Of a DNA stretch of 64,000 nt, positions 1-9,095 are shown in pieces. Made by a program: the position numbers and the translations under genes. The DNA comes from Hyalangium gracile (GTDB lineage Bacteria > Myxococcota > Myxococcia > Myxococcales > Myxococcaceae). Numbering within the stretch: the first letter of the stretch is position 1; every line of letters starts with the position of its first letter. The notes below the pieces were generated by a model. The model ran no database searches and was not told the origin of the DNA. It saw only the letters and a program-made list of their open reading frames with translations. Location: assembly GCF_020103725.1 (NCBI RefSeq), contig NZ_JAHXBG010000008.1, positions 411,379 to 475,378 on the forward strand, read 5' to 3'.

Positions 1-2096
1 AGGCTCCGCAGCATCAGCCGGCCGATGCGCAGGTGGATGGCCTTGCCCTCCTCCGCGGAGAAGAGGGAGAGCGCCGCCTGCTGGATGCGGTCATGCAGGA
101 AGCGGTGCTGCTCCGGGCCCACCCGCATCAGCATGCCTTCCTGCAGCGCGGGCTCCAGGCCGTGCTCCGCCTCCACCGCCGAGCCCAGCCCGGCGACGCT
201 GCCCAGCAGCGCCAGCGAGAAGACGTTGCCCACGCACGCCGCCAGCCGCAGCAGGTTCTGCGTCTCGGAGGGGAGCTGGCGCAGCTTGCCCACCATGAAG
301 TCGACGACGTTGTCCGAGTAGCCTCGGGCGCGAACGCCGGCCTCGTCCCACCGCCAGCCCGTCCCCGGCGCGCGCACCAGCAGCCCGTCCTGGTTCAGCG
401 TCAGCATGAACTGCAGCAGGAAGAAGGGGTTGCCGCCCGTCTTCTCGTGCACCAGCGCGGACAGGGGGAGCACCACCTCCTCGGACGCGCCCGGGAGCGT
501 GTCGGCCACGAGCTGCTCTACCTGCTTCAGGCTCAGCGGCTCCAGCCGGATGTCGGTGATGCGCGCGCCGGCCTTGCGCACCGCTTCCAGCACGGGCACC
601 AGCGGGTGCGCGGGGCTCACCTCGTTGTCGCGGTAGGCGCCGATCCACAGCACCGGCGGCGTCTCCGACTGCGAGAGCAGGTGCTGGATGAGCTGCAGGC
701 TGCTCAGGTCCGCCCACTGCAGGTCATCCAGGAACATCACCAGCGGATGCTCGGGGCTGGCGAACACCTGCAGGAACTGGCGGAACACCCGCTGGAGCCG
801 GTACTGGGCCTCGTTGTGTGGCAGCACCGCGAGCGCGGGCTGCTTGCCCACCACCACCTCGAGCTGCGGCACCAGGTCCACCAGCACCTGGCCCTGGCCG
901 TCCCAGGCCCGGTTCAGCCGCTCACGCCACCGGGCCAGCTCCTCGTCGCTTCCCGCCAGCAGCTGCTGCACCAGGCCCCGCAGGGCCTGCGCCAGCGTGT
1001 TGTAGGGAGCGTTGCGCTGGAGCTGATCGAACTTGGCGCTCAGGAAGAAGCTGCGCCGCTGCACCACCGGCTTGTACAGCTCGTGCGCCACCGACGACTT
1101 GCCGATGCCCGAGTAGCCGCTCACCAGGAACAGCTCCGGCCTTCCCGTCTGGCTCACCCGCTCGAAACCCTGGAGCAGGGAGGCGACCTGGGCCTCACGC
1201 CCGTAGAGGCGCTGGGGGAGCTGGAACCGGCTGGGGGTGTCATGCTCCCCCAGGGGGAACGGCTCCTGGGGGCCAGGGCTCGGCTTCTCCAGGCACCGCT
1301 CCAGGTCCGCCTTCAGCCCCTCGGCGCTCTGGTAGCGCTCCTCGGCCACCTTGGCCAGCAGCTTCATCACGATGGCCGACACCGCCAGCGGCACCTGCGG
1401 GTTGAGCTCGTGCGGCGGCCGGGGCGTCTGCGCCATGTGCGCGTGGAACCACTCCAGCGCGTCCCGGCCATGGAAGGGCCGCTTGCCCGTGAGCAGTTCG
1501 TACAGCGTGACGCCCAGCGAGTAGAAGTCGGTGCGGTAGTCCACCGCCCGGTTCATCCGCCCCGTCTGCTCCGGCGACATGTACGCCAGCGTGCCTTCCA
1601 CCAGGTGCGTGGGGGCCGCCTCCAGGTGCTCCACCTTCTGCAGCGTGGCGACGCCGAAGTCGATGAGGCGCGCGTCTCCCGAGGGCTCGAGGATGATGTT
1701 GGAGGGCTTGATGTCCTTGTGGATGACGTTGCGGCTGTGGACCTCCGCCAGCGTGGAGGCCAGCGAGATGGCCAGGCGAAGGAAGCGGGAGAGCTCGAAC
1801 GGCTGGCTCACGGACTCGGAGAGCGACTCGCCCTGCACCTTCTCCAGCAGCAGCACGGGCCGATCGTGGATGCGCTCGCAGGAGTAGGGACGGGCCACGC
1901 CGCGCACGTCGCGGAGCCGCTGGAGGATGCCGAACTCCCGGCGGTAGCGCTCGATCTCGTTGGGCCCCGGCGCCGCCGCGATGGGCGTCTTGATGATGAC
2001 AGGCAGGCTGTCGGCCTCGCGGACTGCCTGGAACAACACGTTCGAGCCCGTGCCTCGAATCGTACCGAGGACCCGATAACCTGGAATGTTCAACAT
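1..2096 (-). CDS. Serine/threonine protein kinase fused to AAA ATPase (C-terminus cut by window edge)
   Basis: Multidomain signalling protein of the Hanks-kinase/STAND-ATPase type common in myxobacteria; 698 residues are visible and the gene runs off the left edge, so any GAF, histidine-kinase or response domain is unseen. The kinase occupies about residues 1-265: ATP-anchoring Lys in VIIKTP, catalytic loop HKDIKPSN (HRD changed to HKD), DFG in LIDFG, and GTLAYMSPEQ in the activation segment. An AAA domain follows, with Walker A GYSGIGKSS and Walker B-like LVMFLDDLQW. The ATG at 2096 gives MLNIPGYRV, the usual N-terminus of this family. It would phosphorylate unknown targets in the cytoplasm. 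It is transcribed divergently from the TetR gene. Confidence 0.9.
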   Translation of the reverse strand, partial: MLNIPGYRVLGTIRGTGSNVLFQAVREADSLPVIIKTPIAAAPGPNEIERYRREFGILQRLRDVRGVARPYSCERIHDRPVLLLEKVQGESLSESVSQPFELSRFLRLAISLASTLAEVHSRNVIHKDIKPSNIILEPSGDARLIDFGVATLQKVEHLEAAPTHLVEGTLAYMSPEQTGRMNRAVDYRTDFYSLGVTLYELLTGKRPFHGRDALEWFHAHMAQTPRPPHELNPQVPLAVSAIVMKLLAKVAEERYQSAEGLKADLERCLEKPSPGPQEPFPLGEHDTPSRFQLPQRLYGREAQVASLLQGFERVSQTGRPELFLVSGYSGIGKSSVAHELYKPVVQRRSFFLSAKFDQLQRNAPYNTLAQALRGLVQQLLAGSDEELARWRERLNRAWDGQGQVLVDLVPQLEVVVGKQPALAVLPHNEAQYRLQRVFRQFLQVFASPEHPLVMFLDDLQWADLSSLQLIQHLLSQSETPPVLWIGAYRDNEVSPAHPLVPVLEAVRKAGARITDIRLEPLSLKQVEQLVADTLPGASEEVVLPLSALVHEKTGGNPFFLLQFMLTLNQDGLLVRAPGTGWRWDEAGVRARGYSDNVVDFMVGKLRQLPSETQNLLRLAACVGNVFSLALLGSVAGLGSAVEAEHGLEPALQEGMLMRVGPEQHRFLHDRIQQAALSLFSAEEGKAIHLRIGRLMLRS

Positions 2097-2271
2097 GGTG
2101 GAGGGGGGCCTGTGGAAGAGCGGGTGTCGTCACCGTTTCGATACATCCGAGTCTACACGGTCGGCAGGACCCACGCTCCGCCCCGGCCGACAGCCTTCCT
2201 ACCCCCTGAATCCGGTGCGTCGCCGCCTCCCGAACGAGGCGGGTGACAGAAACGGCGCGCCCCGGTGTTTT

Positions 2272-2286
2272 CTATACAGTGTATAG
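2272..2286. promoter_or_regulatory. Perfect 7+1+7 palindrome, candidate TetR operator
   Basis: The bases CTATACAGTGTATAG form two perfect 7 bp half-sites around a central G. The AT-rich palindrome stands out in GC-rich DNA and lies 73 bp upstream of the TetR-family start and 175 bp from the divergent kinase start. TetR proteins typically bind such palindromes in their own promoters, so autoregulation is the natural inference; binding is not shown by the sequence itself. Confidence 0.6.
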
Positions 2287-2359
2287 GATACGGCACATCT
2301 CCGGGCCTCCTCACGAGCGCGGGACCTTCCGTCCAGCGCCAGGCCCATTCCCCACGCCC

Positions 2360-3022
2360 ATGCCACGTCCTGCTCTGTCCGAAGAAGTCGTCCAGGAGCA
2401 GCGCGAGCGCGCCCTCCGGGCCGCGTCAGCGCTCTTCTCCCGTCACGGTGTCGAGTCCGTCAGCGTTCGCGCCATCGCCCAGGCGCTGAAGGTTTCCCCC
2501 ATGGGGCTCTACCGCTACTTCCCCGGCGGCAAGGCGGAGCTCCTGGCCACCATCCGCGGGCGCGGCTTCGAGCAGCTGGCGGTGGAGCTGGAGCAGGCCC
2601 GCGCCGAGACGGAGGATCCCCTCGACCGCATCCTTCGCCTCCTGCGCGCGATGCTCCGCTTCGCCACGCGCCAGCCGGAGCTGTACCGGATGATGTTCGA
2701 CGTCACGCAGCCGGAGGAGCGTGACGAGTATCTCGCCACTCGCCGGGCGCGGGCCTGGCAGCCGGCCTTCACCAGCTTCGAGGCGGCCATCCGCGCCGGC
2801 GTGCTGCGTGGCGATCCGCGGACGGTTCCCCATCTCTTCTTCGCCGGTGTCCACGGCGTCATCGCCTTCGAGCACTCCACGCAGCCCTACGCGAACCGCC
2901 GGCTCGACCGGCTCATCGGGCCCATGCTCGAGACGCTCTTCCGAGGCTCCGGCGGCAGCCTCGCGACACTTCGCAGAGTCCGCCAGACGTTCCGTACCCC
3001 GAAGCACCCACCTGACACCTGA
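2360..3022 (+). CDS. TetR/AcrR family transcriptional regulator
   Basis: A 220-residue one-component repressor. The N-terminal helix-turn-helix spans about residues 17-62, with SVRAIAQALKVSPMGLYRYF as the recognition region, followed by an all-helical ligand and dimerisation domain. The ATG at 2360 is chosen because MPRPALSEE leads directly into the first HTH helix; an upstream in-frame start at 2243 would add 39 low-complexity residues and run through the palindrome at 2272. The gene ends 10 bp before the M20 amidohydrolase, so the two are probably co-transcribed and the regulator likely controls that operon in response to a small molecule. The ligand is unknown. Confidence 0.9.
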   Translation: MPRPALSEEVVQEQRERALRAASALFSRHGVESVSVRAIAQALKVSPMGLYRYFPGGKAELLATIRGRGFEQLAVELEQARAETEDPLDRILRLLRAMLRFATRQPELYRMMFDVTQPEERDEYLATRRARAWQPAFTSFEAAIRAGVLRGDPRTVPHLFFAGVHGVIAFEHSTQPYANRRLDRLIGPMLETLFRGSGGSLATLRRVRQTFRTPKHPPDT

Positions 3023-3032
3023 AGAGGACCCC

Positions 3033-4289
3033 ATGAAACGACTCGTGCTCGCTGTGATTCTGCTGGCCTCCTGCGGAAAGACGACGCCCCCTCCCGAGGA
3101 ATCGCCCCTGGTCGCCCTGGCCGCGAAGGCCACCGCGCTGCAACCGGAGCTCGTCGCCATCCGCAGGGACATCCACCGTCACCCCGAGCTGTCTGGCGCC
3201 GAGAGCCGCACCGCTGGCGTGGTTGCCGAGCGCCTGCGGGCACTGGGCCTCGAGGTGCGCCCCGGCGTCGGAGGGCATGGAGTCGTCGCCATCCTCCGGG
3301 GAGGCCGCCCGGGCCCCGTGGTCGCCTACCGCGCGGACATGGACGCCGTCCGAGGCGATGAGCCGCCCGGGCGCGAGTACGGCTCCACCGTTCCAGGCGT
3401 TCAGCACGTGTGCGGGCATGACGTGCACACCGCCATCGGCATCGGCGTGGCCGGCGTCCTGGCCTCCGTGCGCGAGCGGATGCCCGGCACCGCGGTGTTC
3501 CTCTTCCAGCCCGCGGAGGAGAACATCCAGGGCGCGGAGGCGATGATCCGCGACGGAGCCATCAGCGACCCGCGTCCGGACGTCATCTATGCCCTGCACT
3601 CCTTCCCGTTCCCCGTGGGCACCGTCGCGCAGGGAGCCGTCTTCGCGGGGCTCGACCAGTTCACGCTCGAGCTTACCGGCGAGCACTCCACGCAGGAGGT
3701 GGGGCAGCGTGTCCTGACGAGCCTCTCGCGCCTCGGCACGGTCGCGCCCCTCAAGTCGGCCGAGCAGGTGGCCCCGCATCTGGCCGACCTCCAGCGCCCC
3801 GACAGCGCGTACGCCACGGCCGTCTACATGAACGTGAAGCTCGGGGCCGCGGGGAACGGGAATGTCCTCGTGCGCGGATCGGTGAAGGCCGGGGCCGATG
3901 CCATGTATCCGCGGCTGCGTCAGGCCGTGAAGGAGCTCGTGGAGCGCGAGCTGGGCGCCACGGGCTACCAGCTGTCGTTCCGGGACTCGGTGTTCCCGAG
4001 CATGGCGAGCGACCCTCGGGTGACCGCCGAGGCTGCCCCCGCGCTCGTGGAGGCGATCGGCGAGGAGAACGTGCTCTCCATCCACCGGACTCACATCTAC
4101 TCGGGCGAGGACTTCGCGCTCTTCCTTCAGCGCGTCCCCGGGACCATGTTCCTCCTCGGGGTGGCGAACCTCGAGCGCGGCATCCTCGGCGCTCCCCACT
4201 TCCCGGACTTCGATGTGGACGAGGAGTCGATCCTCGTCGGCACCAAGGCCATGAGCGCCGTGGTGTGGCAGCGGCTGTCACAGGGCTGA
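3033..4289 (+). CDS. M20-family amidohydrolase lipoprotein
   Basis: A 418-residue metal-dependent amidohydrolase/carboxypeptidase of the M20D type (hippurate hydrolase, IAA-amino-acid hydrolase relatives), which cleave acyl- or aminoacyl-amide bonds. A lipobox LLASC with Cys14 predicts membrane anchoring outside the cytoplasm. Metal-site motifs are present: HRHPELS near residue 48, CGHDVH (Cys127, His129), QPAEE (Glu162/163), ALHS (His189) and a C-terminal PHFPDFDVDE. The central dimerisation domain is divergent: where relatives carry a Gly-rich HAA-P segment this protein has LTGEHSTQEVGQRV. It follows the TetR gene by 10 bp and precedes the repeat protein by 25 bp. The substrate is unknown. 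Confidence 0.85.
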   Translation: MKRLVLAVILLASCGKTTPPPEESPLVALAAKATALQPELVAIRRDIHRHPELSGAESRTAGVVAERLRALGLEVRPGVGGHGVVAILRGGRPGPVVAYRADMDAVRGDEPPGREYGSTVPGVQHVCGHDVHTAIGIGVAGVLASVRERMPGTAVFLFQPAEENIQGAEAMIRDGAISDPRPDVIYALHSFPFPVGTVAQGAVFAGLDQFTLELTGEHSTQEVGQRVLTSLSRLGTVAPLKSAEQVAPHLADLQRPDSAYATAVYMNVKLGAAGNGNVLVRGSVKAGADAMYPRLRQAVKELVERELGATGYQLSFRDSVFPSMASDPRVTAEAAPALVEAIGEENVLSIHRTHIYSGEDFALFLQRVPGTMFLLGVANLERGILGAPHFPDFDVDEESILVGTKAMSAVVWQRLSQG

Positions 4290-4314
4290 CGCACCCGTCT
4301 AGGATGCGCGCGAC

Positions 4315-7300
4315 ATGGACGCTGCGCTCCAGGCCCTGACCTCCCGCCTCCAGCAGGCCGGCATCGACCCCGAGACGCCCCTGAAGTACGGGGCAGCTCC
4401 CCTGACCGACCATGCGAACCGGCTGGGGCAGCCCGTGGAGCCCTGGCTCGCCCCGCTCGCCGAGTTCGTGGAGGTGCTGCACGCTCGGGGGCTGCACCTG
4501 TGGTCGCCGCTGTACTTCTCCGTCTCCTATCTGGCGGACGTCGCGGGCGAGCGGCCGGAGCGGCTGGAGCCCCTCCTCCGCGCGCTGTCACGGCTGCTCC
4601 TCACCCTGGAGGAGCGGGGGGTCGATCGCACCCGGGCCGAGCAGTACGGCGTCCGGGCCTCCGCCCAGGCACTGAAGAAGTCCGCGGACGCCTTGCTCGC
4701 CGTGCTGGCCTTCGCCACTCGCTTCGCGGAGAAGGGCATCGAGCCCGGGTGGATGCTCGACCGTGTCGTCCCCGCGCTGTGGGGCGTGGCCGAGGAGGAG
4801 GCCCCGGTGTTCCAGGGCCTCCTCGGCACGCTCGAGCAGGCCGCGATGCGGCTGGCGGAGCTCGAGGTGTCGCCCGGATACCCGTTCTCCGCGGGGGCCG
4901 CGGCCCTGTGCGCGTACGGTCCGGCGGCCCGGGACCATTGGGAGGCCTGGCTCGAGCGCGCGGTGCGGATGGCTCGCTCGCTGCGAGGCACGGAGCTCCA
5001 CCCCTACGCCCTCTTCGAGTACGGCCTCACCGGCGTCGCTCAGCCGACCGTGCTCGAGCCGGCGCAGGTCACCGCCGCGCTGGACATCGCCGTGGCGCTC
5101 TGTGACCGGCGCATGGCCGCCGCTCCCACCCTGCAGTCGGGCTTCACCTCCTTTGGCGTGCCCCCGCGCATCGCCCTCGAGGTGGCCGATGAGCTGGCGC
5201 GCTCCGGCATCGATCCCCTCTTCGTCCTCACCGCCGGCATCCCGGCCCTGCTGCGCGTGGAGCGGGAAGGGGAGCGCGCCGTGGAGCGTGTCCCGCGCCT
5301 GGTGGAGCTCGCGAAGGCGATCCAGGCCAGAGGCCACTCGCTGCGGCTCACCTTCGAGGATGGACTCCCCGCCGCGGCGACGCTGGAGGAGCTCTACCCA
5401 GGCCTGTTCGGACGCGCGCTCGCCCTGGCCGAGGAGATGGTGGCTCGGGGGATGAACCCCGGTGTCTTTCTCGCGTTCGGGCTTCCCCGTGCCCTGAGCC
5501 GGGCCCACGGGCAGCCCTGGGCGGCAGACGAGTGCCTGGAGCTGAGCCGGGAACTCATTGCCCTGGGGGTGGATCCCGAGGCCGCGCTGGCCTACGCCGT
5601 CCCCTCGCTGCTCAACCTGTGCGGCACCGACGCCGGCCGGTTCCCACCGCTGCGCCGGGCGCTGAGGGACCTCATCGCCACCCTGCGGAGCCAGGGGCTC
5701 GATCCGAAGGAGATCCTCTTCTACGACGTGCAGTCGCTGGCGAGCGCCGGGGGCCAGCCCCTGGCCCTGGGAGATCTCCTCGCGCGACTCCAGGCGCTGC
5801 TCGAGCAGATGGAGGCCCGGGGCGTGGATCCGCGGCCCTTCCTGATGAAGGGACTGCCCGTGGCGGCGCGCGAGGCCGTCGGGAAGCCCTGGGTCCTCGT
5901 CGCCAGCCTCGAGGCGGCCGGCCGGCGGGTCGCGGCGGGCCGGGGGGACGAGGTGGCCACGCTGTTCGCGCAGGGCTCCGCGCCACTCGCCCAGGTCTCC
6001 GGGGAGGACGCCAGCACCTTCGAGCAGCTGCTCCTGTCGCTCGAGGGACGCTTCCCGGTCCTGCCCGGCGAGCTCGTGGGCCCGGCTGTCAGTGCCGCCT
6101 GTCTGCTCGCGGGCTCGCAGCCGGCGCTGCTCGAGCGCGCGCTCGATGTCATCCGTCGCCGGTTGGAGCGCCCGACGCTGGATGCGGCGGAGCGCGCCGT
6201 CGTCAGTGAGCTCCCCGGGCTCGTTGCCCTGGCGGAGGAGCCGGAGGCGCTCGCGCCGCTGATGGATGCCGCCATTGACGCGGTTCGCCGGTTACCGACG
6301 GAGGATTCTCTCCATGAGCGGTTCCTGCGGCATGGGCTCGGCGCCATCTCGGTGGTGGCCGGGAGGGACTCTCGGAGTGCCGTGGCGCTCCTCTCCCAGC
6401 TCGCGGACGGCCTGCTCCGCTGGCCGCTGCTCGCGCCGAGCATCCTGAAATACGGGGCCTATCCAGTGGCTCGGCGCTCCCGCCAGGGCTCGGACGATCT
6501 GCTGAGAGGCATCAAGGCCCTGGCGGACTGGGCCCGCGCGCTGGATCCCCAGGACGGCGATTTCGAGTACGCCCTCGAGCGCGCGGTGGGGCTCTGCGGA
6601 GCCGTGTCCCGGGAGGCGCTCCCGGCGTTCATCGAGGCCCTCGCCGTGCTGCGCGAGGCCATCCCCGAGCCAGGGCCGGCACGGCGGGTGTTCTTCCAGG
6701 AGCTGGAGACAGCGCACGGACTGGTCGGCCAGTGGCCGGAGGCGTGGAGCCGACTCGTGGCGCCCATCCTGCGCACGCACCGCCACCGCTCCGGCGCCGT
6801 GCTGTCCGCGCTCTCCTGGCTCGGGGAGCGGCACATCCAGGCGCCCACGGATCTGGACGTGCTCCGGGAGATCGTCACCCAGACGGGCGTTCGCGCCGCG
6901 GACATCCTGCTCCACCTCATCCGCCCCGCGATGAACGAGGGCATCCTCAAGGACCTCAGCGCCGACCGGGAGCTGCTGCAGCGCTACCTGCGGGAGATCT
7001 CCTTCCCGGACGCCCGGCTGTACGCCCGCTACCGGGAGATCCAGCAGGATCCCGCCGCCACCGAGGCGGAGAAGCGCGCTCGCGGCGGAGCGCTGCGCGA
7101 GGAGATCGACGCGCTCCAGCAGGCGCTGCGGCAGGGCACGCTCTCCCCCGAGCAGGAGGCCAGCCCCCTGCTGGGCGTGGCGCTCTCCCACCTCTTCCCG
7201 CCGGCGCTCGGGGCCACTCGCAGAGACTACGTACGCCTGTACCAGCGCATGCCGGACCGCCCCGAGGATGTCTCGCGCCTGGGCCTGGAGCCGGAGCTGC

Positions 7301-8583
7301 GCGTGCGTCGGTATGCGCTGGCTCGCGGGAGCTGGCAGCTGCGGGAGGACGCCGCCCTGGACCGGGGGCCCTGGGAGCTCGTGCTGGACACGCTGCGCGA
7401 GCCACTCCCGACGGAGGAGGAAGCCGCCGCGGCGCTCGGCTGGGAGCTCCTGCTGACGTGGACGGAGGGCCGGCTGGGACGCGAGGCCACCCAGCGCGCG
7501 CTCCTGCCGCGCCTGTTCTCGAGGATGAAGCGAGGAGGAGTCCTGCTCCCCACGGAGGCGCGCACGGCGGCGCAGCTGCTCGCCGTGCAGGAACTGCTCG
7601 CGGATCAGCTCCGGGACCTGGTGGAGGAGCTCCTCCTGGCCGCGCGGGCGGAGGACCTCGGGCGCTTCACCCGGCTGGTGGAGGACAAGCTGGCACCGCC
7701 CCCTCGGGTGGGACCGGGGCTGCTCAAGGCCGTGCAAGGGACGGTGGAGGCGTTCCGCGCGGGCACGCTGGGGCGGGAGGAGGCGGGCTCACGTCTGGTC
7801 CGGCAGCTGAGTGCCTTCGAGGTGGAGGCGTCCTCCCTGCTCGCGGCGCTGATGGGGGCTCGTACTCTCGAGGACACCAAGCAGGTGCTGGCGTCCCTTC
7901 CTCCTCGGAAGGTGGAGCTGGAGCCGGGAAAGGAGGTCCACCGGATCCACGCGGACTTCGTGGGGCAGCTCGTCCAGGCCATGCAGCAGGCGCTGCACGG
8001 GAGTGCCGAGCAGCCCGGTGCGCTCGAGTACCGGGCGTCATCCGACTCGCTCACGCTGGAGTTCGAGCTGACCAAGCGCAAGGCCCACTCCGCCGTGGGC
8101 TTCTGCGAGGGCGTCTGCACGGCGGTGGACCTGGCGCTCTGGGAGCGGCCGGAGTTCCTCCAGTGCGTCTTCTGGGACGAGGAGGGGACCGCGCAGGGCG
8201 GCATGCACCTGCTGCTCGTGGAGGAGGGTGGCAAGCGCTACCTCTCGCTGCCGGGCATCAACCCTTCGGTGAAGCTGCTGGCCCGGGTGGAGGCCTCGGT
8301 GTTCCTGGATGCGGTGGTGGACTTCGGCTGGCGGCTGGCGCGACGGCTGGGACTCCAGGGCGTGTGGGTGCCCACCTCGCCAGCCATCCACTCGAACCGG
8401 CGGGCCATCCATGAGGAGCTCGCGCGCCGCGACTGGACGTTCCGGGGCGGGCAGCTGCACGAGTTCAGCACGGAGCCCTACCGCTACTCCTTCGATCAGG
8501 TGCTGGAGGTCCCGGAGAGCTACCTCCCGATGAGTTCTTCCAGCGCGGGGATGTCCAGCCCCGGCAACTCGCGGATAGAGTGA
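4315..8583 (+). CDS. Giant repeat protein (1422 residues), probable alpha-solenoid with a distinct C-terminal domain
   Basis: I do not recognise this family. Residues about 8-520 hold some thirteen degenerate copies of a unit near 41 residues with the pattern xG(I/V)DPxxxLxxGLPxL, for example AGIDPETPLKYGAAPL, SGIDPLFVLTAGIPAL, RGMNPGVFLAFGLPRA and RGVDPRPFLMKGLPVA. The spacing and Leu/Ala richness suggest an alpha-solenoid. The middle is also helical. The last ~200 residues form a mixed alpha/beta domain (AVGFCEGVCTAVDLALWE, HSNRRAIHEELARRDW) that could be GNAT-like, but this is a guess. There is no signal peptide or membrane segment, so it is probably cytoplasmic. Its GTGA overlap with the next gene indicates translational coupling; it likely belongs to the TetR-M20 operon. 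Confidence 0.85.
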   Translation: MDAALQALTSRLQQAGIDPETPLKYGAAPLTDHANRLGQPVEPWLAPLAEFVEVLHARGLHLWSPLYFSVSYLADVAGERPERLEPLLRALSRLLLTLEERGVDRTRAEQYGVRASAQALKKSADALLAVLAFATRFAEKGIEPGWMLDRVVPALWGVAEEEAPVFQGLLGTLEQAAMRLAELEVSPGYPFSAGAAALCAYGPAARDHWEAWLERAVRMARSLRGTELHPYALFEYGLTGVAQPTVLEPAQVTAALDIAVALCDRRMAAAPTLQSGFTSFGVPPRIALEVADELARSGIDPLFVLTAGIPALLRVEREGERAVERVPRLVELAKAIQARGHSLRLTFEDGLPAAATLEELYPGLFGRALALAEEMVARGMNPGVFLAFGLPRALSRAHGQPWAADECLELSRELIALGVDPEAALAYAVPSLLNLCGTDAGRFPPLRRALRDLIATLRSQGLDPKEILFYDVQSLASAGGQPLALGDLLARLQALLEQMEARGVDPRPFLMKGLPVAAREAVGKPWVLVASLEAAGRRVAAGRGDEVATLFAQGSAPLAQVSGEDASTFEQLLLSLEGRFPVLPGELVGPAVSAACLLAGSQPALLERALDVIRRRLERPTLDAAERAVVSELPGLVALAEEPEALAPLMDAAIDAVRRLPTEDSLHERFLRHGLGAISVVAGRDSRSAVALLSQLADGLLRWPLLAPSILKYGAYPVARRSRQGSDDLLRGIKALADWARALDPQDGDFEYALERAVGLCGAVSREALPAFIEALAVLREAIPEPGPARRVFFQELETAHGLVGQWPEAWSRLVAPILRTHRHRSGAVLSALSWLGERHIQAPTDLDVLREIVTQTGVRAADILLHLIRPAMNEGILKDLSADRELLQRYLREISFPDARLYARYREIQQDPAATEAEKRARGGALREEIDALQQALRQGTLSPEQEASPLLGVALSHLFPPALGATRRDYVRLYQRMPDRPEDVSRLGLEPELRVRRYALARGSWQLREDAALDRGPWELVLDTLREPLPTEEEAAAALGWELLLTWTEGRLGREATQRALLPRLFSRMKRGGVLLPTEARTAAQLLAVQELLADQLRDLVEELLLAARAEDLGRFTRLVEDKLAPPPRVGPGLLKAVQGTVEAFRAGTLGREEAGSRLVRQLSAFEVEASSLLAALMGARTLEDTKQVLASLPPRKVELEPGKEVHRIHADFVGQLVQAMQQALHGSAEQPGALEYRASSDSLTLEFELTKRKAHSAVGFCEGVCTAVDLALWERPEFLQCVFWDEEGTAQGGMHLLLVEEGGKRYLSLPGINPSVKLLARVEASVFLDAVVDFGWRLARRLGLQGVWVPTSPAIHSNRRAIHEELARRDWTFRGGQLHEFSTEPYRYSFDQVLEVPESYLPMSSSSAGMSSPGNSRIE
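4330..5880 (+). repeat. About 13 degenerate ~41-residue coding repeats
   Basis: Repeat anchors (Gly-Ile/Val-Asp-Pro or variants) fall near 4360, 4490, 4615, 4735, 4865, 4990, 5110, 5210, 5330, 5450, 5566, 5692 and 5818, mostly 117-130 bp apart. They are diverged at DNA level, so this is an ancient protein repeat rather than recent tandem duplication. Confidence 0.7.
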
Positions 8584-9095
8584 CGGGCTCCATGCCAGAG
8601 ACCGCCATCGAGCCCTCCACGTTGCCGCTGCAGAGTGCCGCTCCCGACGCCAGCGTCCGGCGCTTCACAGAGACCATCGCCACGACGCTGGCTCCCGAGG
8701 TCGTCTGGGCGGAGTTCACGCGCGCGCTGACAAACTCGCAGGAGGCCGTGCTCTGGCCCAACGAGGTGTCCACCGTGCGCGCGCTCCAGCCTCCGCTCGC
8801 CACGGGGGCGGTGCTGGCCGAACGGATCCAGTACAACGGTGCGGTGGTGCACTACCGCCTGTTGCGCTTCGAGCCCTCGCGCCTGCTGGTGGAGTACGGC
8901 TCCCTGCAGGGGCACCCCCTCTCGGGCGGCGCCGTCGTGTCCGTCGAGGGCTCCGAAGGGGCCGCCACCCTGCGGTGGCAGGGCGAGTACCGCGGCTCGG
9001 AGGCGCAGCTCGGTCTGCTGGATCGCTTCCGCGCCGCCTTCTTCGGGAAGCTCGCGCTCCAGTTCAAGCAGCTGGAGTCCGCTCAGCGGCGCTGA
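8580..9095 (+). CDS. SRPBCC-superfamily (START/Bet v1-like) protein
   Basis: A 171-residue protein with the layout of a helix-grip hydrophobic-ligand-binding fold: an N-terminal strand and helix (TIATTLAPEVVWAEFTRAL), a run of beta strands, and a long C-terminal helix (DRFRAAFFGKLALQFKQLE). Families with this fold bind lipids or polyketides or act as cyclases; no catalytic residue is evident. The GTG start at 8580 overlaps the stop of the 1422-residue gene by four bases, pointing to coupling; an ATG at 8592 is an alternative. It is the last gene of the apparent 2360-9095 operon, and its 3' end overlaps the convergent reading frame below by 13 bp. Confidence 0.7.
   Translation: MTGSMPETAIEPSTLPLQSAAPDASVRRFTETIATTLAPEVVWAEFTRALTNSQEAVLWPNEVSTVRALQPPLATGAVLAERIQYNGAVVHYRLLRFEPSRLLVEYGSLQGHPLSGGAVVSVEGSEGAATLRWQGEYRGSEAQLGLLDRFRAAFFGKLALQFKQLESAQRR

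Noticed and set aside
33..2246. Long open frame on the plus strand opposite the first kinase
   Set aside because: Low-complexity Gln/Arg/His-rich translation without motifs; it mirrors the kinase/AAA gene, which has clear motifs on the minus strand.
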